NCBI GenBank assembly: GCA_938082955.1
Contig: CALKDE010000219.1
Location: 1-7,614, forward strand
Reading direction: 5' to 3'
Length of the DNA stretch: 7,614 nucleotides
Source: an uncultured Pseudomonadales bacterium
GTDB lineage: Bacteria > Pseudomonadota > Gammaproteobacteria > Pseudomonadales > Pseudohongiellaceae
Shown: piece after piece, positions 1-6,514 of the stretch
Numbering within the stretch: the first letter of the stretch is position 1
Layout: every line of letters begins with the position of its first letter
Notes under the pieces: generated by a model
The model's input: the letters and a program-made list of their open reading frames with translations, nothing else
Told to the model about the DNA's origin: nothing
Databases searched by the model: none
Position numbers and translations under genes: made by a program

Positions 1-92
1 GCGCTAGAGAAAATGCCGAAGACGTGACGCAGGAAGTGTTTATTAAACTGTGGCAGCACTGGCAGAAAATAGATTTCAACGAGATTGATTTC
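1..92 (+). pseudogene. ECF-type RNA polymerase sigma factor, region 2 remnant (cut by window edge)
   Basis: Reading from base 3, the frame contains ENAEDVTQEVFIKLWQHW. This matches the end of sigma-70 region 2 of extracytoplasmic-function sigma factors (the A-EDVxQEVFxKLW signature in the core-RNA-polymerase-binding helix). Nothing resembling the rest of region 2 or region 4 (the -35-recognition helix-turn-helix) follows. Instead, the frame passes within about ten codons into sequence that looks like the C-terminal half of a DUF4252 protein, then hits TGA at 159-161. The N-terminus lies off the left edge. What is seen is the motif and the abrupt loss of the family. That it is an inactive deletion remnant is inference. 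The boundary at about base 78-92 is approximate because the junction codons fit neither family clearly. Confidence 0.7.
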
Positions 93-338
93 TCGGATAC
101 GCTGAGCTCGAGAGGAAAGAATCTACATTGGGAAACGCTCGTCAAGGTGCGTGAAGAGTGAGAACAGGTCTGGGTATTAGTAGGCATGGATCTGGCGCGT
201 AATTCCCTAGATGCGGTGTCAGTGTTCGTTCTGGAAAACAGTGAATTGGTAATGATCAATGTGGATGGCGACTTCGACAGTATGATCGAGTTCGTGCTAC
301 ATGCCTTTGATAGCTGCCAAGATCGTGACGCTAGCTAG
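93..338 (+). pseudogene. DUF4252-type protein, C-terminal fragment with internal stop
   Basis: The same frame that carries the sigma remnant continues as SSRGKNLHWETLVKVREE, a TGA at 159-161, then EQVWVLVGMDLARNS and, further on, LVMINVDGDFDS, ending at TAG 336-338. The order 'GWE-TLVxVREE-xEQVxVL ... E-LVxINVxGDxD' resembles the C-terminal half of DUF4252 proteins as I remember the family. These are small, usually exported proteins of unknown function that are often encoded next to ECF sigma factors. The signal peptide and N-terminal half are missing. Similarity continues on both sides of the TGA, so the stop looks like a point mutation inside a formerly continuous frame. A short ORF of 50 residues from ATG 186 could be called by software, but it lacks most of the domain and I see no convincing ribosome binding site for it. 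Confidence 0.65.
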
Positions 339-364
339 TACCCGCAGGATTTCTATGACGCTAC

Positions 365-2578
365 TTAGCCCGCAGCTTTGTTGATCGAAACAGAAATTGA
401 TTTAAATGAGGGGGTTCGGCTCCGCTGGTCGACAGATTGCGGCACAAGGATGTTCGCCTCCGGGAAGTAACACATTACATTGCCAGGTTTTATATCATAC
501 AGCGCTATGCTTAGGTTGCGCATAGTGCCAGTTGCATTGCTCACGTCAACCTTATCCTGATCTTTCAATCCGAGTTTCTCTAGATCTTCTGCGTTAATAA
601 ACAGCACCTGTCGATGTGACTGACTGCGATACACATCCTCTTCGCTATAGATAATGGTGTTGAATTGACCTTCGCTGCGCACCGAGGTGAGGGTGAAATG
701 GTTGGTATTCTGCGTAGCCTGGTTCGTTTTGGTGTTCCAAGAAGTTTGCGAGGGTATACAGAAGTTGGCCTTGCCAGATTTTGTAGCGAAGTGCGGCTTA
801 GCCAAGTAACGCCCTTCGATATGGAACTCCGCTTTAGTCTCATCAATATCGGCGAGTGCTGCAAACCCTGGTATCAGTTTGGCGATAGCTTTGCGAATAG
901 AATCATGGCGCTTGAATTCTCGAAAGTCTAAGGTGCCTTGGTCTATTACCGCTGCCGCGATAGAGCTAATTATATCGACTTCGGACTGCAGTGCCTCGAT
1001 TCTATCGAAGCCACCGTCGCTCATCCGCAAGTAGTTAAACATGGATTCCTGAGTCGTCGCCTGTGTCTCTTCGTCGCGCACTCGAATGGGCAAGATTAGA
1101 TTCTCACCCTCGACTCCATTGAGGTGAGTCTGATTCAGTGTGGAGTTGATCATTACCTTGAAGGGAATCTGGTTTAGAGCCTTCTCTGAAAAACGCGTGT
1201 CCGGATTGGCTGCGAACAGATTGCCCCCCAACAAGAATGCGAAATCAATTTCTCCTCTAGCAGCTGCCTGAATGCAGGCTAAGGTATCCATGCCCTGGTA
1301 CTTTGGTAGTTCTACTTTAAATTCTTTCTCGATTGCGGAAAAAACCTCTGCTTTCAGAGCAGGCGTGACACCCATAGAACCAATGCCCTGCACATTACTA
1401 TGTCCACGCAGTGGCAGCAGACCTTTGCCCTCGCCACCGATCATGCCGCGCAGCAGGGCGAGGCTCGCGATGGCTTCGATGTTGTCAGTGCCATTGTGAT
1501 GATGGGTAAGTCCCATGCCCCAAGAGAAGACTGTTCTTTCACTTTGTGCATAAAGATCGGCAAGTGACTCAATCTGTGATTGTTCCAGTCCGCATTCGCT
1601 CTGGATATCGGTCCAGCTTAGCTGTGTTACAAATTGCGAGTAGCTGTCGAATTTTTCGCAATAGGAATCGATATACTTTTGATCCACTAGGTCGCTTTCG
1701 ATTAGGTATTTCGCCATGCCGCTAATTAGAGCAACATCGCCACCCACATGGGGTTGTATATAGTGCGAGGCAACCTCTGCGCCGCCAGTAATCATAGATT
1801 TAAAGTTGCTAGGCGACGCGAAACGCACCAGACCAGCCTCGCGCGCTGGGTTTATTACGACGACCTCCCCGCCGCGTTGTCGGCATTCGAGCAGTACTTT
1901 GACGAAGCGCGGATGGTTAGAAGCGGGGTTAGCTCCAAATACAAATATCAGGTCCGCCTTGTGCAAATCGCCATATTGTATGGTTGAGGTTCCGCTACCG
2001 ATACTTTGGCCCAGGCCGACTCCCGAAGCCTGATGGCAATAATAGGAGCAGTTATTGATATGGTTGCAACCGTATAGGCGTGAAAATAGTTGCAGAATAA
2101 AGGCGGCTTCGTTTGATGATCTGCCCGAGGCATAGAAAAAACTGCGCAGGGGATCGCTAGAGAGCAGTCGTTTGGCGATGAGCTCAAAGGCCCGATCATA
2201 ACTTACCGCTTCGTAATTATCGCAGTGCGCCGATTTGTAGAGTGGAAGTGATAAGCGGCCTAGGTCTTCGAGTTGCTTGGCGCTAAGTTCACGCAGTTCA
2301 CTGATGCTGTTCTGTTCGAATATCTGAGGCGGTATTGGGTCTCTAATATCGCTCGTTTGTGCTTGGATATTCTTATTACAGATCTCTATGCGACTACTGT
2401 ATTCATTGTGCAGGCCGCCCCGTTGACCCCCGGTACCGAAGGCGCAGGCCTTGCAGGTATTCTTTGACTGAACGGCGCTGGCTAACTTGCGGGTGCCAAC
2501 TTTCTGGGCGCAAGACAGGACGTACTGCATGGCTTTGAAGCCACCCCCGGTTATCGCCTTGTTGGGTTTGTCCTTGAT
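365..2578 (-). CDS. FdhF/YdeP-family molybdopterin oxidoreductase
   Basis: This is a 737-residue protein if begun at the ATC 2578-2576, or 721 if begun at the first ATG (2530-2528). E. coli YdeP is about 760. In the longer numbering, an N-terminal GGGFKAMQYV (compare GGWGAVKSV in YdeP) is followed by cysteines at about 42, 45 and 67, which correspond to the conserved N-terminal cysteines of the family. CSYYCHQASGVGL (about 177-189) matches YdeP CSNMCHEPTSVGL near the molybdenum site. GANPASNHPR (about 215-224) is the cofactor-binding segment. LLPLRGHSNVQG and the C-terminal dinucleotide-binding domain (RSEGQFNT at about 634, FPEAN at about 705) complete the fold. There is no Tat signal, so it is probably cytoplasmic. 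Family members bind bis-molybdopterin guanine dinucleotide; the substrate is unknown, and E. coli YdeP is linked to acid resistance. It is the last gene of a minus-strand block, 21 bases after the preceding stop. The domain architecture is intact; only the start is odd. Confidence 0.93.
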   Translation of the reverse strand: MKDKPNKAITGGGFKAMQYVLSCAQKVGTRKLASAVQSKNTCKACAFGTGGQRGGLHNEYSSRIEICNKNIQAQTSDIRDPIPPQIFEQNSISELRELSAKQLEDLGRLSLPLYKSAHCDNYEAVSYDRAFELIAKRLLSSDPLRSFFYASGRSSNEAAFILQLFSRLYGCNHINNCSYYCHQASGVGLGQSIGSGTSTIQYGDLHKADLIFVFGANPASNHPRFVKVLLECRQRGGEVVVINPAREAGLVRFASPSNFKSMITGGAEVASHYIQPHVGGDVALISGMAKYLIESDLVDQKYIDSYCEKFDSYSQFVTQLSWTDIQSECGLEQSQIESLADLYAQSERTVFSWGMGLTHHHNGTDNIEAIASLALLRGMIGGEGKGLLPLRGHSNVQGIGSMGVTPALKAEVFSAIEKEFKVELPKYQGMDTLACIQAAARGEIDFAFLLGGNLFAANPDTRFSEKALNQIPFKVMINSTLNQTHLNGVEGENLILPIRVRDEETQATTQESMFNYLRMSDGGFDRIEALQSEVDIISSIAAAVIDQGTLDFREFKRHDSIRKAIAKLIPGFAALADIDETKAEFHIEGRYLAKPHFATKSGKANFCIPSQTSWNTKTNQATQNTNHFTLTSVRSEGQFNTIIYSEEDVYRSQSHRQVLFINAEDLEKLGLKDQDKVDVSNATGTMRNLSIALYDIKPGNVMCYFPEANILVPQSVDQRSRTPSFKSISVSINKAAG

Positions 2579-2591
2579 GTTGTTTTCCTTA
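2576..2591 (-). promoter_or_regulatory. Shine-Dalgarno and probable ATC start of the oxidoreductase gene
   Basis: On the minus strand TAAGGA (2591-2586) is followed by a 7-base spacer and ATC (2578-2576). From that codon the peptide KDKPNKAITGGGFKAMQYV lines up with the N-terminus of E. coli YdeP ([20 protein letters not shown]) almost residue for residue. Between the in-frame stop TAG (2602-2600) and ATG 2530 there is no ATG, GTG or TTG. The ATG at 2530 falls inside the conserved N-terminal motif. Position and spacing are seen directly. Use of ATC as the initiator is inference; an ATG-to-ATC mutation or a base error would look the same. Confidence 0.55.
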
Positions 2592-2599
2592 CTCGATTG

Positions 2600-3004
2600 C
2601 TATAGGCCTTCGACTTCCATGCGCTCGCTGCTCGCTACCGTGACGAGGATACCATCTAGGGTTGTGAAGGAGCGTTCAGCCATTTGAAATTTATAGACTT
2701 GATACACAATAGCCTCAGTCTGACCGTCGCTGTGAAGTCGCACCGTTAGAATAGAATGGTCATCCTGCCATTGGAAATAATACAGCGTAGCACCTAGACC
2801 GATAACAAGAGCGAGGAACATATAAGCACCGAGGCGGAGGTCGGCAGACAGAGTATGATTTTCTTGCTCGACCGCCTTGTCCTGAGCTTTTTTCGAGGGC
2901 AATGTGTTTCGGGAAGGGCTACTCTTTCCCTTCATGTCGCGCTGGCGCACAAAGAAGAAGGCGATAATCATCACCGTAAGAGTTAACAGTATTTTTCCGA
3001 GCAT
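2600..3004 (-). CDS. Small two-helix membrane protein of unknown function
   Basis: I do not recognise a named family. From ATG 3004-3002 the product has 134 residues: an N-terminal hydrophobic helix (LGKILLTLTVMIIAFFFV), a polar, basic linker of about 35 residues, a second helix (GAYMFLALVIGLGATLYYF) and a C-terminal soluble tail of about 55 residues that is probably on the same side of the membrane as the N-terminus. An upstream in-frame ATG at 3052 would give 150 residues. I prefer 3004 because the hydrophobic segment then begins at the N-terminus and AGGGA lies 11 bases upstream, whereas the ATG at 3052 has AGG directly abutting it. It lies in the same frame as the downstream oxidoreductase, separated by TAG and about 7 codons before the proposed ATC start, so the two are likely co-transcribed. 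A membrane anchor or electron-transfer partner role is possible, but it shows no haem or cysteine ligands. Confidence 0.75.
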   Translation of the reverse strand: MLGKILLTLTVMIIAFFFVRQRDMKGKSSPSRNTLPSKKAQDKAVEQENHTLSADLRLGAYMFLALVIGLGATLYYFQWQDDHSILTVRLHSDGQTEAIVYQVYKFQMAERSFTTLDGILVTVASSERMEVEGL

Positions 3005-3071
3005 GCTGTAGATTTTCCCTGTGCGTTGCAGATTAGATAGTAACAGCGGCATCCTGAGCTTCGCTACTGTA

Positions 3072-3257
3072 TTAGTTATCGGCAGAAAGCTCGTCTAGTT
3101 CTGCAAAGCTTCGCCGTCTGGCATTGTGGATATCGGGCCAGTCTGATTGAGGCTTTCTTGCACGAATGCGATAATCGCGCTGTTTCCTAAGCGCCACATA
3201 GCAATACGGGTGCATAGAAATCGGAACAAAATTGGATCGAACCGGTCTGCTACTCAT
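3072..3257 (-). CDS. Doubtful small ORF, 61 residues, arginine-rich
   Basis: An ATG-to-TAA frame of 61 residues is rich in arginine, serine and tyrosine, with HPYCYVALRKQRDYRIRARK near its middle. It has no membrane segment, signal peptide or motif I can assign. No Shine-Dalgarno sequence precedes ATG 3257 (the upstream bases are TTTCCTTCAATCA). It lies 19 bases before the farther possible start of the next minus-strand gene, which would suit a leading operon gene. However, it also covers the space where the promoter of the divergent ATP-grasp gene should sit, and a promoter-like pair is visible on the opposite strand. Without it, the divergent intergenic region would be about 230-280 bp, a normal size. 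It could be a real short gene or chance. Confidence 0.35.
   Translation of the reverse strand: MSSRPVRSNFVPISMHPYCYVALRKQRDYRIRARKPQSDWPDIHNARRRSFAELDELSADN
3147..3175 (+). promoter_or_regulatory. Possible sigma-70 promoter for the ATP-grasp/acyltransferase operon
   Basis: TTGAGG (3147-3152), a 17-base spacer and GATAAT (3170-3175) match the sigma-70 consensus at four of six and five of six positions. This would give a transcript starting near 3182 with a leader of about 100 bases before the first gene. It overlaps the doubtful 61-residue ORF on the other strand. Matches of this quality also arise by chance. Confidence 0.35.
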
Positions 3258-3282
3258 TGATTGAAGGAAATTTCTACAGATT

Positions 3283-4404
3283 TTGCAAAAATCCAGTCCA
3301 GATTCTGCCAGCTACGTACCTCGAGGTATGCCCGCGCTCGACAACTCGGGTCGTACTACCTCATTCTTCGAATTTTGGCCGATTTGGTTGATGTACGTGC
3401 CGGTAGCTATTCAGTGGTTACTCCTAGCAGTACGCTACCGGAGCTTGAGCCTGCCTCTGATTGCGAATCCAGGAATTCCGCTGTCGGGCATGGTCGGGGT
3501 ATCCAAGTCGGCGGTATTCGATCTAGCAGGAGACTATGCATGCCAGTGGATTCTGCCTTGGATACTAGTCGAGGTTGAGGATCAGTCTCTCCAGCGGCAG
3601 TGCCAAATGGCGAAACAGGCGTTAACGGCGGCGGGATTGGAATACCCCTTGGTTGGGAAACCGAATATGGGTTGTCGTGGCGTAGGAGTCCGGCTACTCA
3701 AGGATGATGCCGAGCTCGCCGACTATTTGCAGGGCTTTCCTGTAGGTGGCTGTATTCAATTCCAGAAGCTGAGTCAATGGGATGCAGAAGCCGGTGTGTT
3801 CTATGTTCGCGACCCAGAGAAGGCCACAGGAGAGGTCACCTCGCTTACGCTAAAGTACACGCCCTTTGTGGTGGGCGATGGCGAGAGACAACTCGCAGAG
3901 TTGGTCGCTCAGGACGCGCGGGCAGGCGAGTTACTGCACCTGTATCGTAGTCGGCATGTTGCCCGCTGGCACGATGTCATCCCCAAGGGCGAGCCCTACA
4001 GGCTTGTATTTGCGGCGAGTCATAGCCGCGGGGCAATTTTTCGAGATGCTGGGGAATTGATAAGCCAGAAGCTATCACAATCCCTCGATAAAATATTTGA
4101 GGATATCCCGGGATTCTTCTATGGACGCTTAGATGTAAAGTTCAAAGACATAGAAAGCCTCAGTGCTGGGCTGGAATTCAATATAATCGAGATAAATGGG
4201 GCAAGCTCCGAATCGATTAATATATGGGATAGAAATACGGGGCTAATCACGGCGATTAATACCTTGTTGCAGCAATATCGTACGCTGTTTAAACTGGGTA
4301 GCATAAGCCGCAAAAGGGGCGCCAGACCTCCGGGATTGATGGCTTTATATCGCGCCTGGCGCTTTGAGAATAATTTAGTGAAGCAGTATCCGCAAAATGA
4401 TTAA
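3283..4404 (+). CDS. ATP-grasp ligase, D-alanine-D-alanine-ligase-like, with N-terminal membrane segment
   Basis: The product has 373 residues from TTG 3283, or 358 from ATG 3328. The conserved part seems to begin at SFFEFWP (27-33), so both starts are possible. The TTG has GAAGGA only at a long spacing (about 14 bases), and the ATG has only a GAGG that is too close. A hydrophobic stretch PIWLMYVPVAIQWLLLAV (33-50) is followed by NPGIPLSGMVGVSK (62-75). ATP-grasp features follow: PLVGKPNMGCRGVGVRLL (122-139) with the nucleotide-binding lysine and glycine-rich loop, EAGVFYVRDP (169-178), GRLDVKF (281-287), and the metal-binding EFNIIEINGASSES (298-311). Such enzymes activate a carboxylate as acyl phosphate and join it to an amine or thiol. 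The substrate is not evident. It overlaps the acyltransferase gene by 8 bp, which suggests translational coupling and a role in the same pathway, perhaps making an amino-acid-derived head group. Confidence 0.88.
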   Translation: MQKSSPDSASYVPRGMPALDNSGRTTSFFEFWPIWLMYVPVAIQWLLLAVRYRSLSLPLIANPGIPLSGMVGVSKSAVFDLAGDYACQWILPWILVEVEDQSLQRQCQMAKQALTAAGLEYPLVGKPNMGCRGVGVRLLKDDAELADYLQGFPVGGCIQFQKLSQWDAEAGVFYVRDPEKATGEVTSLTLKYTPFVVGDGERQLAELVAQDARAGELLHLYRSRHVARWHDVIPKGEPYRLVFAASHSRGAIFRDAGELISQKLSQSLDKIFEDIPGFFYGRLDVKFKDIESLSAGLEFNIIEINGASSESINIWDRNTGLITAINTLLQQYRTLFKLGSISRKRGARPPGLMALYRAWRFENNLVKQYPQND

Positions 4405-6142
4405 TCCCTGCCGCTTACCTTTTAAGCCACGAATTCTGTCCGCTGTTATCGAGAAGGTACTCGGACTCGATCGTCTGGCACAGATCTATGATAGGCGGCC
4501 GGCTGGATGCACAGCGCATGAGTTTCTGCAGTACACCCTGGAAGCCCTCGGCGTCAGTCTGGACCTTGTCAACGCCTCGAATCTTGAAGAAATACCGCGT
4601 ACCGGCCCCGTCCTTATCGTCGCGAATCATCCGCTAGGTGGTCTCGAGGGAGTGGCGATAGCCAAGGTAATAGCGGATATCCGGCCGGACCTAAAGGTAT
4701 TGACCAACGAATTATTGCGCAGGATTCCAGAGCTTGCCGATATTTTTATCGGCGTAGATGTCCTGTCAAGTGATGCGGCGGCTGGTAATGTGTCCAGTAT
4801 TAAGCAAGTTCACAAGCATCTTAAACATGGCGGTGCTGTATTGATTTTTCCAGCTGGTATGGTGTCCGCCTATGAGCGCGGCCATCGCCGAATTCAGGAT
4901 CGCGCCTGGAATCGACTAGCAGGGCAGTTATTGAAGCGCTATCAAGCAACTTGTCTGCCCGTTCATGTCGGAGGCACTAACAGTCGGCTGTTCTATGCCG
5001 CTGGTATGATTCATCCCAGGCTTCGAACTGCTCTGCTGCCTCGTCAGTTGGCAAACAAACAAGGCTTTAAACTAGAGCTGCGATTCGGCCGACCGATTTT
5101 GGCGGCGGAGCTTAGGCTCCTGCAGAGCCCGAGGGCGATTACCGATTACCTGCGAGTGAGTACCGATGCCTTAGTACGAGAACCGAAAACGCGGCTGAGG
5201 ACGAAAGACCAATTGGTAGTCGATTCTAGCCCGGTAAGCGGCAGCGCAGAATTGTTCTCCGCTATTACCGGCCTCGAAGAATGTAGACTGATCGAGCATG
5301 AAGAGCTTGATGTCTATTGCGTACCTTACGACAGGCTTGGCCCCATTATGGAGCAAATTGCGATCGCGCGTGAGGTGACGTTTCGGTCCGTGGGCGAGGG
5401 CACAGGTCTGTCGAAGGACTCCGACGAGTTCGACCCGCACTATCTGCATCTGTTTCTTTGGGATAAGACCGCTCTTAGAATCGCCGGCGCCTATCGCGTA
5501 GGACTCGTGGATGAGATCGTGGCCAAACATGGCGTGAAGGGGCTGTACAGTCGTTCGCTCTATAAATACGATGAGGCCTTCACCAATAGACTTGGCTCTG
5601 CAATAGAGATGGGGCGAAGTTTTATCCATCCAGACTATCAGAAGAAGCCGGTGTCGCTTAACTTGCTCTGGCGGGGCATAGGTAAAATTTTGGTAGAAAA
5701 CCCCAGGTATCACACTTTGTTCGGTTCGGTGAGTATATCGAGAGAATACAGCGACCTTGCTCGCGCTCTTATCGCAGACACTATGATGACGAATTTCAAG
5801 GCAAATGAATTCGATCAGCTAATCAAGCCAATAACGCCGCATAAAATCATGAATCGAGTATGGACTAGCGAAATGTTGGCGGAGTTGTCGAATGTAAAAA
5901 TGCTGAGCAAGTTGATAGGGCGCTGTGATCCAGGCAAGGCAGTTCCGGTACTTCTGCGCCATTACCTCTCGGTAAATGGTAAGCTTGCCTGCTTTAACAT
6001 GCACCCGAATTTTAGTGACTCCCTCGAGGGGCTCATTATAGTAGATGCTCGCAAGACGAACGCGAAGACTCTTCGCCGATTTCTTGGCGCCGATGGCTCT
6101 GAGCATTTCATGTCGTTTCATAAATTGCAGGATAGTGCCTAA
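4397..6142 (+). CDS. Bifunctional O-/N-acyltransferase of OlsF architecture (PlsC domain plus OlsB/GNAT-like domain)
   Basis: This is a 581-residue protein with two domains. The N-terminal part (about 60-260) is PlsC/OlsA-like: VANHPLGGLEG (75-85) is acyltransferase motif I, IFIGVDVLSS (116-125) motif II and FPAGMVSAYE (151-160) motif III. The C-terminal part (about 300-560) is an OlsB/hemolysin-type N-acyltransferase: EVTFRSVGEGTG (326-337), AGAYRVG (363-369), EMGRSFIHPDYQ (404-415) and the terminal NFSDSLEGLIIV (538-549). In the OlsF family the C-terminal domain N-acylates ornithine and the N-terminal domain O-acylates the resulting lyso-lipid, giving a phosphorus-free membrane lipid. The order and length here match that family. 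The amino acid used cannot be read from sequence. The ATG overlaps the end of the ATP-grasp gene (ATGATTAA). A long antisense frame inside it is a coding shadow. Confidence 0.87.
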   Translation: MINPCRLPFKPRILSAVIEKVLGLDRLAQIYDRRPAGCTAHEFLQYTLEALGVSLDLVNASNLEEIPRTGPVLIVANHPLGGLEGVAIAKVIADIRPDLKVLTNELLRRIPELADIFIGVDVLSSDAAAGNVSSIKQVHKHLKHGGAVLIFPAGMVSAYERGHRRIQDRAWNRLAGQLLKRYQATCLPVHVGGTNSRLFYAAGMIHPRLRTALLPRQLANKQGFKLELRFGRPILAAELRLLQSPRAITDYLRVSTDALVREPKTRLRTKDQLVVDSSPVSGSAELFSAITGLEECRLIEHEELDVYCVPYDRLGPIMEQIAIAREVTFRSVGEGTGLSKDSDEFDPHYLHLFLWDKTALRIAGAYRVGLVDEIVAKHGVKGLYSRSLYKYDEAFTNRLGSAIEMGRSFIHPDYQKKPVSLNLLWRGIGKILVENPRYHTLFGSVSISREYSDLARALIADTMMTNFKANEFDQLIKPITPHKIMNRVWTSEMLAELSNVKMLSKLIGRCDPGKAVPVLLRHYLSVNGKLACFNMHPNFSDSLEGLIIVDARKTNAKTLRRFLGADGSEHFMSFHKLQDSA

Positions 6143-6144
6143 AT

Positions 6145-6390
6145 ATGAACAAATTAGTAGCCGTGATTCAACTCATTACTTCCGCACTGGTGTCCCTAGT
6201 GGCTTTGGCCACGATGATCAATCTCATCTTTATCTCGACTAGGCCTGAAACAATTTCAGTGGTCAATACGTTGGTTGGGCAAGGTGTGCTTATCATCCTT
6301 CTTCTGGTGCTGGCGACAGTCTTGTTCAAGAAGAGCTTGGCAGGTTTGAAACAGGATAAATTGTCAGCAAAACCTGCTACGACGCCCTAG
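6145..6390 (+). CDS. Small two-helix membrane protein, last gene of the lipid operon
   Basis: The product has 81 residues. Two hydrophobic helices, about 5-29 (AVIQLITSALVSLVALATMI and following) and about 44-61 (VGQGVLIILLLVLATVLF), are joined by a short polar turn with STRPET. A lysine-rich tail (KKSLAGLKQDKLSAK) is presumably cytoplasmic by the positive-inside rule. The ATG lies 2 bases after the TAA of the acyltransferase, so translation is probably coupled. I do not recognise a family. Being co-transcribed with an acyltransferase, it might help hold the enzymes at the membrane, but nothing in its sequence indicates catalysis. Confidence 0.75.
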   Translation: MNKLVAVIQLITSALVSLVALATMINLIFISTRPETISVVNTLVGQGVLIILLLVLATVLFKKSLAGLKQDKLSAKPATTP

Positions 6391-6421
6391 CGCAGGCTCC
6401 ACCACCTCAGCGAGCTACAAA

Positions 6422-6449
6422 GGCTTGGATTTCAAGCCAGTTTCTGGCT
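6422..6449 (+). repeat. Two overlapping, mutually exclusive hairpins upstream of ribF
   Basis: GGCTTG (6422-6427) pairs with CAAGCC (6433-6438) across a 5-base loop. AGCCAG (6435-6440) pairs with CTGGCT (6444-6449) across a 3-base loop. The two stems share AGCC, so only one can form at a time. No T-run follows the second stem, so a rho-independent terminator is not well supported. Their position between the lipid operon and ribF would suit a weak terminator or processing site. Confidence 0.4.
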
Positions 6450-6467
6450 GATTTCGCTATAAAAGAG

Positions 6468-6473
6468 TATAAT
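6468..6473 (+). promoter_or_regulatory. -10 element of the probable ribF-ileS promoter
   Basis: A perfect TATAAT (6468-6473) lies 41 bases before ribF, with a second box-like TATAAA at 6458-6463. The hexamer at the right distance upstream (TGGCTG, 6445-6450) matches the -35 consensus poorly, so this promoter may be weak or need an activator. Its place in the 124-bp gap suggests that ribF and ileS are expressed independently of the lipid operon. Confidence 0.5.
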
Positions 6474-6514
6474 TCTGCGCTTTTCCCAGCCCTAGTCTCA
6501 GAGACTTCCTTGCA

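Noticed and set aside
186..338. Free-standing small gene of 50 residues starting at ATG 186
   Set aside because: Its sequence is the tail end of a DUF4252-like domain that continues upstream of the TGA in the same frame. A remnant explains it better than a new gene.
339..364. Terminator after the oxidoreductase gene
   Set aside because: Only 26 bases separate it from the pseudogene, with no convincing hairpin and T-run in the minus-strand direction.
3261..3578. Plus-strand TTG frame of 105 residues with GAAGGA nearby
   Set aside because: It overlaps the ATP-grasp gene in another frame, shows no membrane segment or motif, and the ATP-grasp frame carries the conserved residues through this stretch.
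5171..5713. Long minus-strand frame (180 residues) inside the acyltransferase gene
   Set aside because: It lies wholly antisense to a gene with clear family motifs, has no recognisable domain and no ribosome binding site I could support. It is a coding shadow.
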